DNA of 45,022 bases. It comes from Eggerthellaceae bacterium. Lineage in GTDB: Bacteria; Actinomycetota; Coriobacteriia; Coriobacteriales; Eggerthellaceae. Location: assembly GCA_017431165.1 (NCBI GenBank), contig JAFRLO010000007.1, positions 1 through 45,022 on the forward strand, read 5' to 3'. A model generated the notes under the pieces. The model worked only from the letters and a program-made list of their open reading frames with translations, was not told the DNA's origin and made no database searches. Position numbers and translations under genes: made by a program. Each line of letters starts with the position of its first letter. Positions within the stretch are counted from its first letter, which is position 1. This document shows, in pieces, positions 16,586 through 25,113 of this stretch.

Positions 16586-18415
16586 ATGGAAGCTATCATC
16601 CTAGATATCGCAAACAGGCTCAAAGCAAACGAGACCATCGGCGCCAACGAACTCGCACGCATCATCCGCGCGCACAACGAAGGCATCGTCGATGTCTCTA
16701 GGCATACAGCCAAAAAGAAGCTTCTTCCCTTCTATCTGCACGCCAAAAAAAACGACCCTGCTTTCTGGTCCGGACGCGGCATAGACGATGAAACGGAAGC
16801 GAAGCTTTTGAGTCTCCTGCAGGTCAAGCCGCGAAGAACCGCAAGCGGCGTTGCGACCATCACGGTCATCACAAAGCCGCATACCTGCTCGAGCGCTTGC
16901 ATCTACTGCCCGAACGATATACGGATGCCGAAGAGCTATCTCTCGGACGAACCGGCATGCCAGCGTGCTGAACGCGCGTATTTCGACCCGTATCTTCAAG
17001 TAGTCTCGCGCATGAAAGCGCTTATTGAGATGGGGCACCCGACCGACAAGATCGAGCTCATCGTACTCGGCGGTACGTGGAGCGATTATCCGCTCGATTA
17101 CCAATATTGGTTCATGACGGGATTGTTCCGTGCGCTCAATGACATGTCCGATACAGCGCTTTCAGAGGATACGGTACATGCCCAAGTGAACATGCTTACC
17201 GAGCGATATCGCCAAGCAGGCATAAGCCGCGATCGCAGCGAGCTTGTGGAGCAGACGCGCGATGTGCAGGCGCGCATCGATGCTGGAGAGCTCACATACA
17301 ACCAAGCGTTCGCCGAGCAATACGACAGCAACAGTCCGTGGTCGAACATCGCCTCATGGCAGAAGGCTAACGCTTCCGATCTAGCGGCTGAGCATGAGCG
17401 CAACCACAATGCCGGCAAGCGTGTTGTAGGACTCGTGGTGGAGACCCGCCCCGACCTCATCACGCCGACGACGCTCACCCAACTTCGGAGCTTCGGATGC
17501 ACCAAGGTTCAAATCGGCATCCAGAGCCTTGATGAAAGCATCCTGCGTGCCAACCATCGCACAATCGACCTTGAGCAATTGACGCGCGCATTCGATCTGC
17601 TCCGGCTGTTCGGATTCAAAACCCATACCCATTTCATGGTGAACCTGTACGGATCCAATCCAGAGCATGACAAAGCAGACTACGAGCGCTTCGTGACCGA
17701 TGCGCGCTTCTTGCCCGACGAAGTCAAGCTGTACCCATGCGTCTTGGTCAAAGGCACCCCTCTTGCCTCGCTATACGAATCTGGCGCATGGCAGCCATAC
17801 GATGAAGAAACGCTCATAGACGTATTGGCACATGATGTCACCATCACGCCTCCCTACACGCGCATCTCCCGAATGATCCGCGACATCTCAGCGAAGGACA
17901 TCGTCGCAGGCAGCAAGAAGACGAATCTGCGGCAACTGGTGGATGGGAAGCTTTCAAACGAGAATGCGAACGTTTCCGAAATACGCACACGTGAGATCAA
18001 TGATGCTGAAACCGTTGCGGAGACGCTTCACTTGGATGATGTTGTTTATAAGACGCATGCGACCACCGAGCACTTTCTGCAGTGGGTGACCCCAGAAGGC
18101 CTCATCGCGGGGTTCTTGCGCCTGTCGCTTCCCCACCCAAGTGCATGGGATATCTACGATGGACTGCCCACACTCCCTGATGAGGCGATGATCAGAGAAG
18201 TTCATGTATACGGGAAAGCTGCAAAACTCCATACGCTCGGCAAGGGAGCGCAGCATCATGGTCTCGGGAAAGCGCTTATCACCCGTGCCTGCGAAATCGC
18301 GCAAAAAGCAGGGTATGGGCGCATTAACGTGATTAGTGCGATTGGCACATACGAATACTATTCACGTCTAGGATTCCACGATTCCGGCTTATACCAGCAA
18401 AGAGGATTGGATTGA
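16586..18415 (+). CDS. elp3: Elp3: tRNA uridine(34) carboxymethyl synthase (radical SAM plus GNAT)
   Basis: A 609-residue homologue of the Elongator catalytic subunit. A basic N-terminal helical segment has KKKLLPFYLHAKK, then a radical-SAM domain begins with KPHTCSSACIYCPN (cluster cysteines C101, C105, C108). LIVLGGTWSDYPLDYQYWF, ETRPDLITPTTL, VQIGIQSLDESIL and YTRISRMIRDI follow. The C-terminal acetyltransferase domain has GKGAQHHGLGKALI and GTYEYYSRLGFHDSGLY. Elp3 uses acetyl-CoA and SAM to form cm5U at the tRNA wobble position. Archaeal and bacterial forms are known to act alone, which fits the absence of other Elongator genes here. It lacks a ribosome site and starts 9 nt from its -10, so it is probably leaderless. 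Confidence 0.96.
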   Translation: MEAIILDIANRLKANETIGANELARIIRAHNEGIVDVSRHTAKKKLLPFYLHAKKNDPAFWSGRGIDDETEAKLLSLLQVKPRRTASGVATITVITKPHTCSSACIYCPNDIRMPKSYLSDEPACQRAERAYFDPYLQVVSRMKALIEMGHPTDKIELIVLGGTWSDYPLDYQYWFMTGLFRALNDMSDTALSEDTVHAQVNMLTERYRQAGISRDRSELVEQTRDVQARIDAGELTYNQAFAEQYDSNSPWSNIASWQKANASDLAAEHERNHNAGKRVVGLVVETRPDLITPTTLTQLRSFGCTKVQIGIQSLDESILRANHRTIDLEQLTRAFDLLRLFGFKTHTHFMVNLYGSNPEHDKADYERFVTDARFLPDEVKLYPCVLVKGTPLASLYESGAWQPYDEETLIDVLAHDVTITPPYTRISRMIRDISAKDIVAGSKKTNLRQLVDGKLSNENANVSEIRTREINDAETVAETLHLDDVVYKTHATTEHFLQWVTPEGLIAGFLRLSLPHPSAWDIYDGLPTLPDEAMIREVHVYGKAAKLHTLGKGAQHHGLGKALITRACEIAQKAGYGRINVISAIGTYEYYSRLGFHDSGLYQQRGLD

Positions 18416-18448
18416 TCAGGCAATCCGAAGCAGCATGCGCTGCGATGG

Positions 18449-19141
18449 CTATTCCTCCTCGCCTTCCCCACCCTCGTCGACGATCTCGCCTTCTACACTC
18501 TCCTCGACGACCTCTTCGCTCGCAGGTTGCTCGACCTTCTTGAATACGACAGGCAAATCGGGGATCTTCATCGTTAGCAGGCCATCGGCAAGGATAAGGC
18601 TATAATTCTCTTTCTGAGGCTTACCCTCGTTTTGCACAATGAGTTCAACGCTTGCCTCATTGGCAGATTCCATCTTCCAGGTTCCCTGATACCGATCACC
18701 ATAGAAGTTGAATGTGCACGTGCCATCATCTGCAAGCGTAAGGTCGCTTGTAAGCCCCCATTCCTTATACAGCAGAACGTCGAACGTCGATAGCTGCTTT
18801 TCCTTAGCTGCCTTCTCCTCTTCGGTTTCCTCGGGCTTTGCGCTCTCTTCGGATTCTTCTCCGTCCTCGGATGCACCCTCTTCTCCATCGCCTTCTTTCG
18901 AAGAGGTTTCATTCGTTGTTTTCTGCTCAGGTTCGACCCCGAAGCTTACAAGCTCCCAACGACCCGCGAAAGCCGCCTTATCCTCGTTGGTGAATGCGGG
19001 TTTGCATGCGGAGCATATGAAAACAAGCAAAAAGAGGCAAAACGCGCAGACGATAAGCAGCACGGCACGTGAGGTCGGCATGCAGCGCCTTGAGGGCGCC
19101 TCGATGCCTGATATGAAACCTTCTGCCCGCATGTCATCCAT
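18449..19141 (-). CDS. acidic membrane-anchored or lipoprotein of unknown function
   Basis: A 230-residue protein, not recognised as a named family. Residues 24-46 are strongly hydrophobic and end ICSACKPAF, which may be a degenerate lipobox or a simple anchor. Residues 55-70 (FAGRWELVSFG) and 128-175 (WGLTSDLTLADDGTCTFNFYGDRYQGTWKM and after) look like a lipocalin/META-type beta sheet. These are interrupted by a 45-residue Glu/Ser/Lys-rich low-complexity stretch (about 75-118), and the C-terminus is again almost all Glu/Val/Gly. It follows the DUF1893 gene by 14 nt. AGGAG lies 11 nt before this ATG; an ATG three codons in is an alternative start. Confidence 0.7.
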   Translation of the reverse strand: MDDMRAEGFISGIEAPSRRCMPTSRAVLLIVCAFCLFLLVFICSACKPAFTNEDKAAFAGRWELVSFGVEPEQKTTNETSSKEGDGEEGASEDGEESEESAKPEETEEEKAAKEKQLSTFDVLLYKEWGLTSDLTLADDGTCTFNFYGDRYQGTWKMESANEASVELIVQNEGKPQKENYSLILADGLLTMKIPDLPVVFKKVEQPASEEVVEESVEGEIVDEGGEGEEE

Positions 19142-19155
19142 CCTACCGTTTTCTC

Positions 19156-19608
19156 CTATTGGGCATTGCCCGAAGCCATCTTCGCGAGACGCGCGACGAT
19201 CGCCTCATGCGCCTTCTTAGGATCCTCGATGCCAGAAACCGCCTCTTCCATCGGACAACAACCTGTATTCGTGCGGTTCACGATATGGTCCACCAGCTGC
19301 CCATAGCTTGCAACGATGCCAAAGCGCGAAAGCGTTTGCAATGCCGCATCGCTCATGACCATTCCGTATACCTCGCTTACGCCGAGCAGCACGTACAGAA
19401 ATGCTGCCCCGTTCCCCACCACGCGGTCAGCCGCCGCGAATCCAGCTGCATCGATACCATCGTCGAGCCATGTAAGCAACGGAGCAACCCCGCGGCGCGT
19501 GCTCGTTAAAGTCGTTTCGCCGTGCTTGAGTACGCAGGTGAGGTTACCTTCATCAAGCAATGCCCGCGCTTGTTGTAAATCCATCGATCCGAGGTTTTCT
19601 TGCCTCAT
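19156..19608 (-). CDS. DUF1893-domain protein
   Basis: A 150-residue protein matching the DUF1893 (TM1506-like, deaminase-fold) family: LQQARALLDEGNLTCVLKHGE, STRRGVAPLLTWLDDG, AADRVVGNGAAFLYVLLGV, YGMVMSDAALQTLSRFGI and NRTNTGCCPMEEAVSGIED. The biochemical role is unknown. The family has a cytidine-deaminase-like fold and is suspected to bind a small ligand. The frame stays open far upstream, but that part is antisense to dtd. ATG 19608 is chosen because GAGAG lies 8 nt upstream. It is co-directional with the acidic envelope protein and divergent from dtd. Confidence 0.75.
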   Translation of the reverse strand: MRQENLGSMDLQQARALLDEGNLTCVLKHGETTLTSTRRGVAPLLTWLDDGIDAAGFAAADRVVGNGAAFLYVLLGVSEVYGMVMSDAALQTLSRFGIVASYGQLVDHIVNRTNTGCCPMEEAVSGIEDPKKAHEAIVARLAKMASGNAQ

Positions 19609-19718
19609 CGCATTATCTCTCTCGCTCGCAGTTTGATTGCCGCATGTAGATTGCATCAAGGATAGCACAGTGCGAAGATCTGCCGCGCCAAAGAAGCGCG
19701 CCTTCGGCAATCCTCCAC

Positions 19719-19748
19719 TTGCCCGCAACAGAACATGCACGGTATTAT
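19719..19748 (+). promoter_or_regulatory. candidate dtd promoter
   Basis: TTGCCC (19719-19724), an 18-nt spacer and TATTAT (19743-19748) lie about 50 nt upstream of the dtd ATG. Both boxes match the housekeeping consensus at four or five positions. Confidence 0.5.
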
Positions 19749-19801
19749 CAGGACGGCTCTCGAGCACCGATGACGTATCGGTTGCCGTCACACAAGGAAG
19801 G

Positions 19802-20263
19802 ATGCCTGTCAGGCGCGCGATCATCCAACGAGTCAGCTCCGCAAGCGTCACGATCGACGGAAAGGTAACCGGTTCTATCGAAACGGGATACCTTATCTTG
19901 CTCGGGGTGAGCAAAACCGATACTGACGAAGAAGCGAGGAAGCTTTGGGGCAAGGTCTCGAAACTGAGACTCTTTAGCGACGAGGAAGGCAAGACGAACT
20001 TAAGCATACATGATATCGGCGGGTCGGTACTGGTGGTGAGCCAATTCACCCTGTACGCCAACTGCAAGAAGGGTAATCGCCCGTCATTTACCGATGCTGG
20101 GTTGCCCGACGAAGCGAATAGACTCTATGAAGTGTTCTTAGCGCTCGCGCGTACCGATTTGGGAGACGCATACGTAGCACATGGAAGCTTTGGAGCCGAA
20201 ATGCAGGTCGAGCTTGTAAACAATGGACCCTTCACAATCTTGCTCGATACCGATACCCTGTAA
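19802..20263 (+). CDS. dtd: D-aminoacyl-tRNA deacylase
   Basis: A 153-residue DTD-family protein. It starts MPVRRAIIQRVSSASVTIDG and has GYLILLGVSKTDTDEEA, KLRLFSDEEGKTNLSI, SVLVVSQFTLYANCKKGNRPSF and NNGPFTILLDTD in order. The SQFTLYA and NxGP motifs form the active site that hydrolyses D-amino acids (and glycine from tRNA-Ala) off tRNA. The ATG is preceded closely by AAGGA; the family normally begins at or next to the RRAIIQRV segment, so this start is sound. It is a tRNA quality-control gene near the elp3 pair. Confidence 0.94.
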   Translation: MPVRRAIIQRVSSASVTIDGKVTGSIETGYLILLGVSKTDTDEEARKLWGKVSKLRLFSDEEGKTNLSIHDIGGSVLVVSQFTLYANCKKGNRPSFTDAGLPDEANRLYEVFLALARTDLGDAYVAHGSFGAEMQVELVNNGPFTILLDTDTL

Positions 20264-20334
20264 GCAAGCATAAGCAATACGAACCGCGCAACGGCAAGCA
20301 ATGCGTAGATGAAACGCTATGGAGGCTGATACCA

Positions 20335-20610
20335 ATGTCAAATCCGATTCTTGACCTCATCGAGCAAGTTCCCAAAAGCGAGCGCCTCGGCATCGTCAAG
20401 GAAATCATGGGCTGCGCCCATACGCAAGATGCCTTAGAAGTTGCGAAGAATCACGGCATCGAACTCACCGCTCAGCAATTCGAGGATATCAAGGCGTTCC
20501 TGAAATCGAAGCCTTCTGATGCCGAACTGAAGAAGATCGTCGAGGCGGTCGTGCCGAAGATCCTCGTTGGCCCGACCCTGAAGGCGTTCAAGTCGAAACT
20601 GGGCCTTTAA
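20335..20610 (+). CDS. small helical protein, Nif11-like N-terminal half
   Basis: A 91-residue protein with a strong GGAGG site 8-9 nt before the ATG. Residues 30-55 (HTQDALEVAKNHGIELTAQQFEDIKAF) follow the pattern of Nif11 leader domains (ALxxAKxxGxxxTxxEL). No double-glycine leader cleavage site or Cys/Ser/Thr-rich core follows. Instead the tail is basic-amphipathic (KIVEAVVPKILVGPTLKAFKSKLGL), with no cysteine. A free-standing regulatory or membrane-active peptide are both possible. The stop codon overlaps the convergent helD stop. Confidence 0.65.
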   Translation: MSNPILDLIEQVPKSERLGIVKEIMGCAHTQDALEVAKNHGIELTAQQFEDIKAFLKSKPSDAELKKIVEAVVPKILVGPTLKAFKSKLGL

Positions 20611-22721
20611 GGTTTAAGAAGCGGCGTCATCTTGCCGCAGCAGAGCACGGCAACGTTATGCGTCGCACGTGAGATGGCCGTGTACAAACGGTTTTTTGCC
20701 AATTGCTCATCGGGATAGGTTGCCGCATCGGCATCCGGGATTATGACGCTATCGAATTCGAGGCCTTTGGCGAGCTTCACGCTCATGACGTTTATGCCAT
20801 CAAGGTCAAGATCGCTCGCTGAGTCTGTCAGGCAGACCGGTATTTTCTGCTCAGCAAGCAAAGCATGGATGCGTCGCGCATTCCTCCCACTCGAAGTGAT
20901 AACCGCCGCGCTTCCCTTCCGCGCGTATGCAGCCTCGACCTGCGCGATCAATCCGTCCCGATATGCCTTTTCATCATCGAATGCGATGATTACGGGCACC
21001 TCCTCGTCACGTTGGACGGATTGCACGCTGATGCGTGACTCTTCATCGAGCAACGATGCGAACAGCTCAGTGATTTGCGGCGTCGACCGATAGCTTGTCG
21101 CCAGGAAGCATTCGTCCACGCTCCCACGCGTGAGCATGAACACCTCGCGTATCTCATCGAAACTCGCGCTCGATGCGCTTATCGCCTGATGCCTATCGCC
21201 AAGCATCAGGAAATTCGCATGTGGGAAATACTCGCTAAGAAGCAGAAGCTCGGAAGCCGTGTAATCCTGCACCTCATCTATGGTCACGTAGCGTGTTTCC
21301 CTATCCGCGAAGCCCGTCAAGCGAAGCTTGATGTACGCCCATGTCACGCGGCTCAATCCCGTCACTTTCGCAAGGCGGCAACCGATGCGGTCGATGCGAA
21401 GCCAGTCAGCTTGGACAATGCGCTCGAATACGGAAGCATACTTGTCACGCAAGTATTGCTGAGAGAGCTCTATTAGTTCCTCATCGCTCATCGGGTAAAG
21501 AGGTTGGCCGAAAAGACGACGCTGCTCCTCCGCCGACATGCCAAGCAGCTCATCATGGACTTCCTCCTCACGGGAACGTGATTTGATGCGCGACTCGGTC
21601 TGTTCGAGCAGCTCCTCGACCATGAGTGAGAACACGCCGTGGCCGGAAAGACGGCTGCTCAGCTTCTTGTATAGACGCCGAAGCTGCGGGATGCTCACGA
21701 CAACCTCGTCATCCACTGCAAGCTCATAAAAGTCGTCCATGTCAAGCTCGCACGACTCCGCCCTATCTCCCAATTTGCGCAACTCGGCAACTGAGATGCC
21801 CGCATCAGCAGCCCTATCAAGCCTGCTTATGCGCGCCATCAATTCCTCTTTGGTCACAAGACGGGGATTCGCCTCCCCCAACTGCGGAAGCACGTTGTCG
21901 ATGTAAGCGCGGAAGACGGGATTCGGCGTGATGAGGCAAACCTGGGAAGGATCGAGCGTATCGCGATACGTATAGAACAGATACGCGATGCGTTGCAAGA
22001 GCACACTGGTCTTCCCACTGCCCGCAATGCCCTCGACAAGCAGAGCGGGCACATCCGGATGGCGGATCACCTGGTTCTGCTCGCGCTGGATGGTCATCGT
22101 GATCGCACCCATCTTGTCGGAGTGCGTGCGCATGAGTGCCTCGAGCAGAAGCTCATCTTGGATGGCAACCGTGGTGTCGTAATAAGCTTTGAGCGTATCC
22201 TTCTCGATATCGAACTGGCGGCGAAGCTTCAAATCGCACGTGATCGTGCGCCCGTCAGCCACATACGACGTGCGCCCGTTCTCGCGGTTGTAATACAGCT
22301 CGGCAACGGGGCTTCGCCAATCTAAGATGAAATGGCGACGATACTCATCGACCATGCCCGCCTCGCCAATGTAGAGCTCACGCGCAGGCGCATCTGGCTT
22401 GAACTGCACAGTGATCTTTGCGAAATACGGTCGCTTGAGCAGAAGCAGCGCACGCGAAAGCCTCTCGGCATTCACATCGCGGGTCAGATTGTATTGGTCC
22501 ATCAGATGATTGAGATACTCGTACTCGATGTGCATCTCGAGGCGCTGGTCGTCATCCGCGCTCCCCAAGAACAGCTCGTCGCGGAATGCCGCAAAATCCT
22601 CTCCTGCCTCCTTCGCCAAGGCATCGAGACGCGCTTCGAGAAGATCTCGAATCTCTTCTAGCTTGGCATAGGTGGTGCTCAGATGCTCTTGCTCGAGTAT
22701 GAATACTTCATCAGTCGGCAT
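20607..22721 (-). CDS. helD: HelD-like UvrD-family helicase (RNA polymerase recycling factor)
   Basis: A 704-residue superfamily 1 ATPase. The N-terminus (1-60) is a coiled coil with LEQEHLSTTYAKLEEIRDLLEARL, and the HelD-specific block YIGEAGMVDEYRRHFILDWRSPVAELYYNRENGR follows (about 116-150). Walker A is VEGIAGSGKTSVLLQRIAYL, Walker B has TIDEVQDYTASELLLL, and there are GDRHQAISA, SYRSTPQIT and MSVKLAKGLEFDSVII, with TAISRATHNVAVL last. HelD binds RNA polymerase, pries off nucleic acid and recycles stalled enzyme; related HelR proteins give rifampicin tolerance. AAGGG lies 5 nt before the ATG. The gene converges on a small gene with overlapping stops. Confidence 0.9.
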   Translation of the reverse strand: MPTDEVFILEQEHLSTTYAKLEEIRDLLEARLDALAKEAGEDFAAFRDELFLGSADDDQRLEMHIEYEYLNHLMDQYNLTRDVNAERLSRALLLLKRPYFAKITVQFKPDAPARELYIGEAGMVDEYRRHFILDWRSPVAELYYNRENGRTSYVADGRTITCDLKLRRQFDIEKDTLKAYYDTTVAIQDELLLEALMRTHSDKMGAITMTIQREQNQVIRHPDVPALLVEGIAGSGKTSVLLQRIAYLFYTYRDTLDPSQVCLITPNPVFRAYIDNVLPQLGEANPRLVTKEELMARISRLDRAADAGISVAELRKLGDRAESCELDMDDFYELAVDDEVVVSIPQLRRLYKKLSSRLSGHGVFSLMVEELLEQTESRIKSRSREEEVHDELLGMSAEEQRRLFGQPLYPMSDEELIELSQQYLRDKYASVFERIVQADWLRIDRIGCRLAKVTGLSRVTWAYIKLRLTGFADRETRYVTIDEVQDYTASELLLLSEYFPHANFLMLGDRHQAISASSASFDEIREVFMLTRGSVDECFLATSYRSTPQITELFASLLDEESRISVQSVQRDEEVPVIIAFDDEKAYRDGLIAQVEAAYARKGSAAVITSSGRNARRIHALLAEQKIPVCLTDSASDLDLDGINVMSVKLAKGLEFDSVIIPDADAATYPDEQLAKNRLYTAISRATHNVAVLCCGKMTPLLKP

Positions 22722-22759
22722 GATGCCCTTTCGAGTCGCACTGAAAAACTGGACGAACT

Positions 22760-22768
22760 AGTATAGCA
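22760..22768 (-). promoter_or_regulatory. extended -10 promoter for helD
   Basis: On the minus strand TGCTATACT is a TGn-extended -10 about 40 nt upstream of the helD start codon. No clear -35 is seen. Confidence 0.5.
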
Positions 22769-22912
22769 CGCGCAGGCATACGGACGAAAGACCCTCTATG
22801 AGCAGCCAGTCATCTGTCCGTTTCCTGCACATGCGCAAAAATCCGCTCATCGCAGCGGTTAAATCGTTATGCTTTACCCAGATGTAACGAACCACGAGAA
22901 AGGCTTGCTAAC

Positions 22913-23893
22913 ATGATTCGCATCGGTATCCTGGGATACGGCAACCTCGGTCGCGGCGTCGAACTCGCGGCCGCCAAGAACGCAGACATCGAGCTTGTCG
23001 GCATCTTCACTAGGCGCGACCCGGCATCCATCACCCCGAAAACCGAAGGCTTGCCCGTCTATAGCGCAAGCGAGCTTGCAAACCGCGCAGGCGACATCGA
23101 TGTTCTCGTCATCTGCGGAGGCAGCGCAACCGACCTGCCCACGATGACGCCTGAGTATGTGAAGCTCTTCAACGTCGTCGATTCCTTCGATACCCACGCA
23201 CGCATTCCCGAGCATTTCGCGAACGTGGACAGTGCTGCAAAAGCAACCAACCACGTGGGCATCATCTCCACGGGCTGGGATCCGGGCCTGTTCTCGCTCG
23301 CACGCCTCTATAGCAACTGCGTGTTAACCGACGGATGCGATTACACCTTCTGGGGACGCGGCGTTTCCCAAGGACATAGCGATGCCATCCGTCGCATCGA
23401 GGGGGTTGTCGATGCGCGCCAATACACCGTCCCCGTTCAGGCGGCACTCGATTCCGTACGCGCAGGCGACAATCCCGAGCTTTCGACGCGCCAGAAGCAC
23501 ACGCGCGAATGCTATGTCGTCGCCGAGGACGGCGCAGATCTGGCTGCCATAGAAAAAGCCATCGTGACCATGCCGAATTATTTCGCTGATTATGATACGA
23601 CAGTCACGTTCATCAGCCAGGAGGAACTCGACCGCGACCATGCGGGCATCCCTCATGGTGGCTCGGTCATTCGCACGGGTGTAACGGGTGATGGCACAAA
23701 CAAGCACGTGATTGAATTCTCCTTAAAGCTTGATTCGAACCCGGAATTCACGGGAAGCGTGCTTATCGCGTGCGCACGCGCAGCGGCCCGTCTTGAGAAA
23801 GACGGCCAATACGGATGCAAGACGCTGTTCGACATTCCGCCTGCGATGCTCTCCCCGCTTTCAGGAGATGAGCTGCGCGCTCATATGCTGTAA
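22913..23893 (+). CDS. ddh: meso-diaminopimelate dehydrogenase
   Basis: A 326-residue NADP-dependent enzyme: IRIGILGYGNLGRGVELAA (Rossmann), LVGIFTRRDP, VLVICGGSATDLP, VDSFDTHARIPEHF, GIISTGWDPGLFSLARLY and FWGRGVSQGHSDAIRRIEGV, all characteristic of Ddh. It aminates L-2-amino-6-oxopimelate to meso-DAP in one step, giving peptidoglycan precursor and lysine and bypassing the succinylase/acetylase branches. GAAAGG lies 9 nt before the ATG. It is monocistronic and ends at a strong hairpin. Presence of Ddh implies a meso-DAP or DAP-derived cell wall. Confidence 0.96.
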   Translation: MIRIGILGYGNLGRGVELAAAKNADIELVGIFTRRDPASITPKTEGLPVYSASELANRAGDIDVLVICGGSATDLPTMTPEYVKLFNVVDSFDTHARIPEHFANVDSAAKATNHVGIISTGWDPGLFSLARLYSNCVLTDGCDYTFWGRGVSQGHSDAIRRIEGVVDARQYTVPVQAALDSVRAGDNPELSTRQKHTRECYVVAEDGADLAAIEKAIVTMPNYFADYDTTVTFISQEELDRDHAGIPHGGSVIRTGVTGDGTNKHVIEFSLKLDSNPEFTGSVLIACARAAARLEKDGQYGCKTLFDIPPAMLSPLSGDELRAHML

Positions 23894-23915
23894 TTTCGCG
23901 CTATTCGCACGTGAA

Positions 23916-23944
23916 ACGAGGAGCTCCTTTCAGGAGCTCCTCGT
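23916..23944. terminator. bidirectional terminator between ddh and the aldo/keto reductase
   Basis: ACGAGGAGCTCCT (23916-23928) pairs perfectly with AGGAGCTCCTCGT (23932-23944) over a 3-nt loop, followed by GTTTT. It lies 22 nt after ddh and 26 nt after the convergent gene. Confidence 0.92.
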
Positions 23945-23970
23945 GTTTTGAATCGCATTTCTCGATAGAG

Positions 23971-25086
23971 CTACTCGCCGAACAACTCGACTGCGCGCTC
24001 GAGCTGAGCGATGATGTCGATATGTTGCGGGCATGCCGCCTCGCAATTACCGCACTGCAGGCATTCAGATGCCTTTGGACCACCCATTGTGTTGAACCTG
24101 TACCCGTATGTCCCGTTTCTTACGGAGAACGCATCTGCGCGATTGATTGCCTGCATGATACCAGGGATATTCATCTCAACTGGGCAGTTGTCCATGCAGT
24201 AATGGCAATTCGTGCAGGGAATCGCCTTCTGGGCAGCGTAAGCTTCTTGAGCGCGCGCGAGGATCTTGCGCTCATCGTCCGTAAACGGTTTGAAGTTCTC
24301 GAGGCTCGCGATGTTTTGCTCAACCTGCTCAAGCGTCGACATGCCGGAAAGCACAGTAATCAGATTTGGCTTCTCCCACACGAAGCGAAGCGCCCAATCG
24401 GCTGGCGTCGCATCCGTGCCCGACTCTTCAAGGATCTGCCTCACTTTCGGGAATGGATCCGCAAGCGCGCCTCCGCGCACGGGTTCCATGACGATGACGG
24501 GTTTCTCGAACTCGCAGGCAACCTCCATGCAGCGCCTCGATTGGATGCTCAAATCATCCCAATCGACGTAATTGACCTGCAGTTGCACGAATTCCATTTC
24601 AGGATGCTTCGTAAGCTGCTCTCTGAGGATATCGGCATTATCATGGAACGAGAATCCCACATGCTTGACCAATCCCTGCTCTTTAAGCCCTAAGGCGAAG
24701 TTCCACATGTCCCACTTGTCGAAATAATCGGTTCGCGTATCACCGATATTGTGCAGCAGATAGTAATCGAGATAATCAACACCGAGCGTCTCCATCGAGA
24801 TCTTGAATTGATCTTCGGCTTCCTGCTTGCTCTTCGGACCATCCCAGCATGCATTCTTCGTGGCAAGCTGGAACGCATCACGCGGGTAGCGCTCGATGAG
24901 ACATTTGCGGGTAACCTCTTCGGAATCATCGTAAACGCGCGCCGTATCGAAATACGTCAGTCCGGCAGCCAGGAACGTATCTATCATTTGCTTGATTTGC
25001 TCAAGGTCAGGGCTTTTGTCCTCAAGCCTGGGGAGCCGCATCAAACCGAATCCGAGTTTCGGGATATCCTCACCGAGATAAGCCAT
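23971..25086 (-). CDS. aldo/keto reductase with C-terminal 2[4Fe-4S] domain
   Basis: A 371-residue protein. Residues 1-280 are an aldo/keto reductase TIM barrel with LGFGLMRLPR, catalytic YFDTARVYDDSE (D47, Y52), K77 and H112 (LLHN). The C-terminus has two ferredoxin clusters: C291, C294, C297, C301 and C342, C345, C348, C352, both followed by proline. Such proteins are common in strict anaerobes, where they may couple NAD(P)H or flavin-free redox chemistry to ferredoxin-level electron carriers. The substrate is unknown. AAAGGGG lies 6 nt upstream of the ATG. It is probably monocistronic. Confidence 0.93.
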   Translation of the reverse strand: MAYLGEDIPKLGFGLMRLPRLEDKSPDLEQIKQMIDTFLAAGLTYFDTARVYDDSEEVTRKCLIERYPRDAFQLATKNACWDGPKSKQEAEDQFKISMETLGVDYLDYYLLHNIGDTRTDYFDKWDMWNFALGLKEQGLVKHVGFSFHDNADILREQLTKHPEMEFVQLQVNYVDWDDLSIQSRRCMEVACEFEKPVIVMEPVRGGALADPFPKVRQILEESGTDATPADWALRFVWEKPNLITVLSGMSTLEQVEQNIASLENFKPFTDDERKILARAQEAYAAQKAIPCTNCHYCMDNCPVEMNIPGIMQAINRADAFSVRNGTYGYRFNTMGGPKASECLQCGNCEAACPQHIDIIAQLERAVELFGE

Positions 25087-25113
25087 AACGAACCCCTTTC
25101 AAAAGCAACGAAC

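Noticed and set aside
19609-20067. Upstream extension of the DUF1893 frame
   Set aside because: That part is antisense to dtd and its upstream region; DUF1893 similarity begins after 19608, where a ribosome site also appears.
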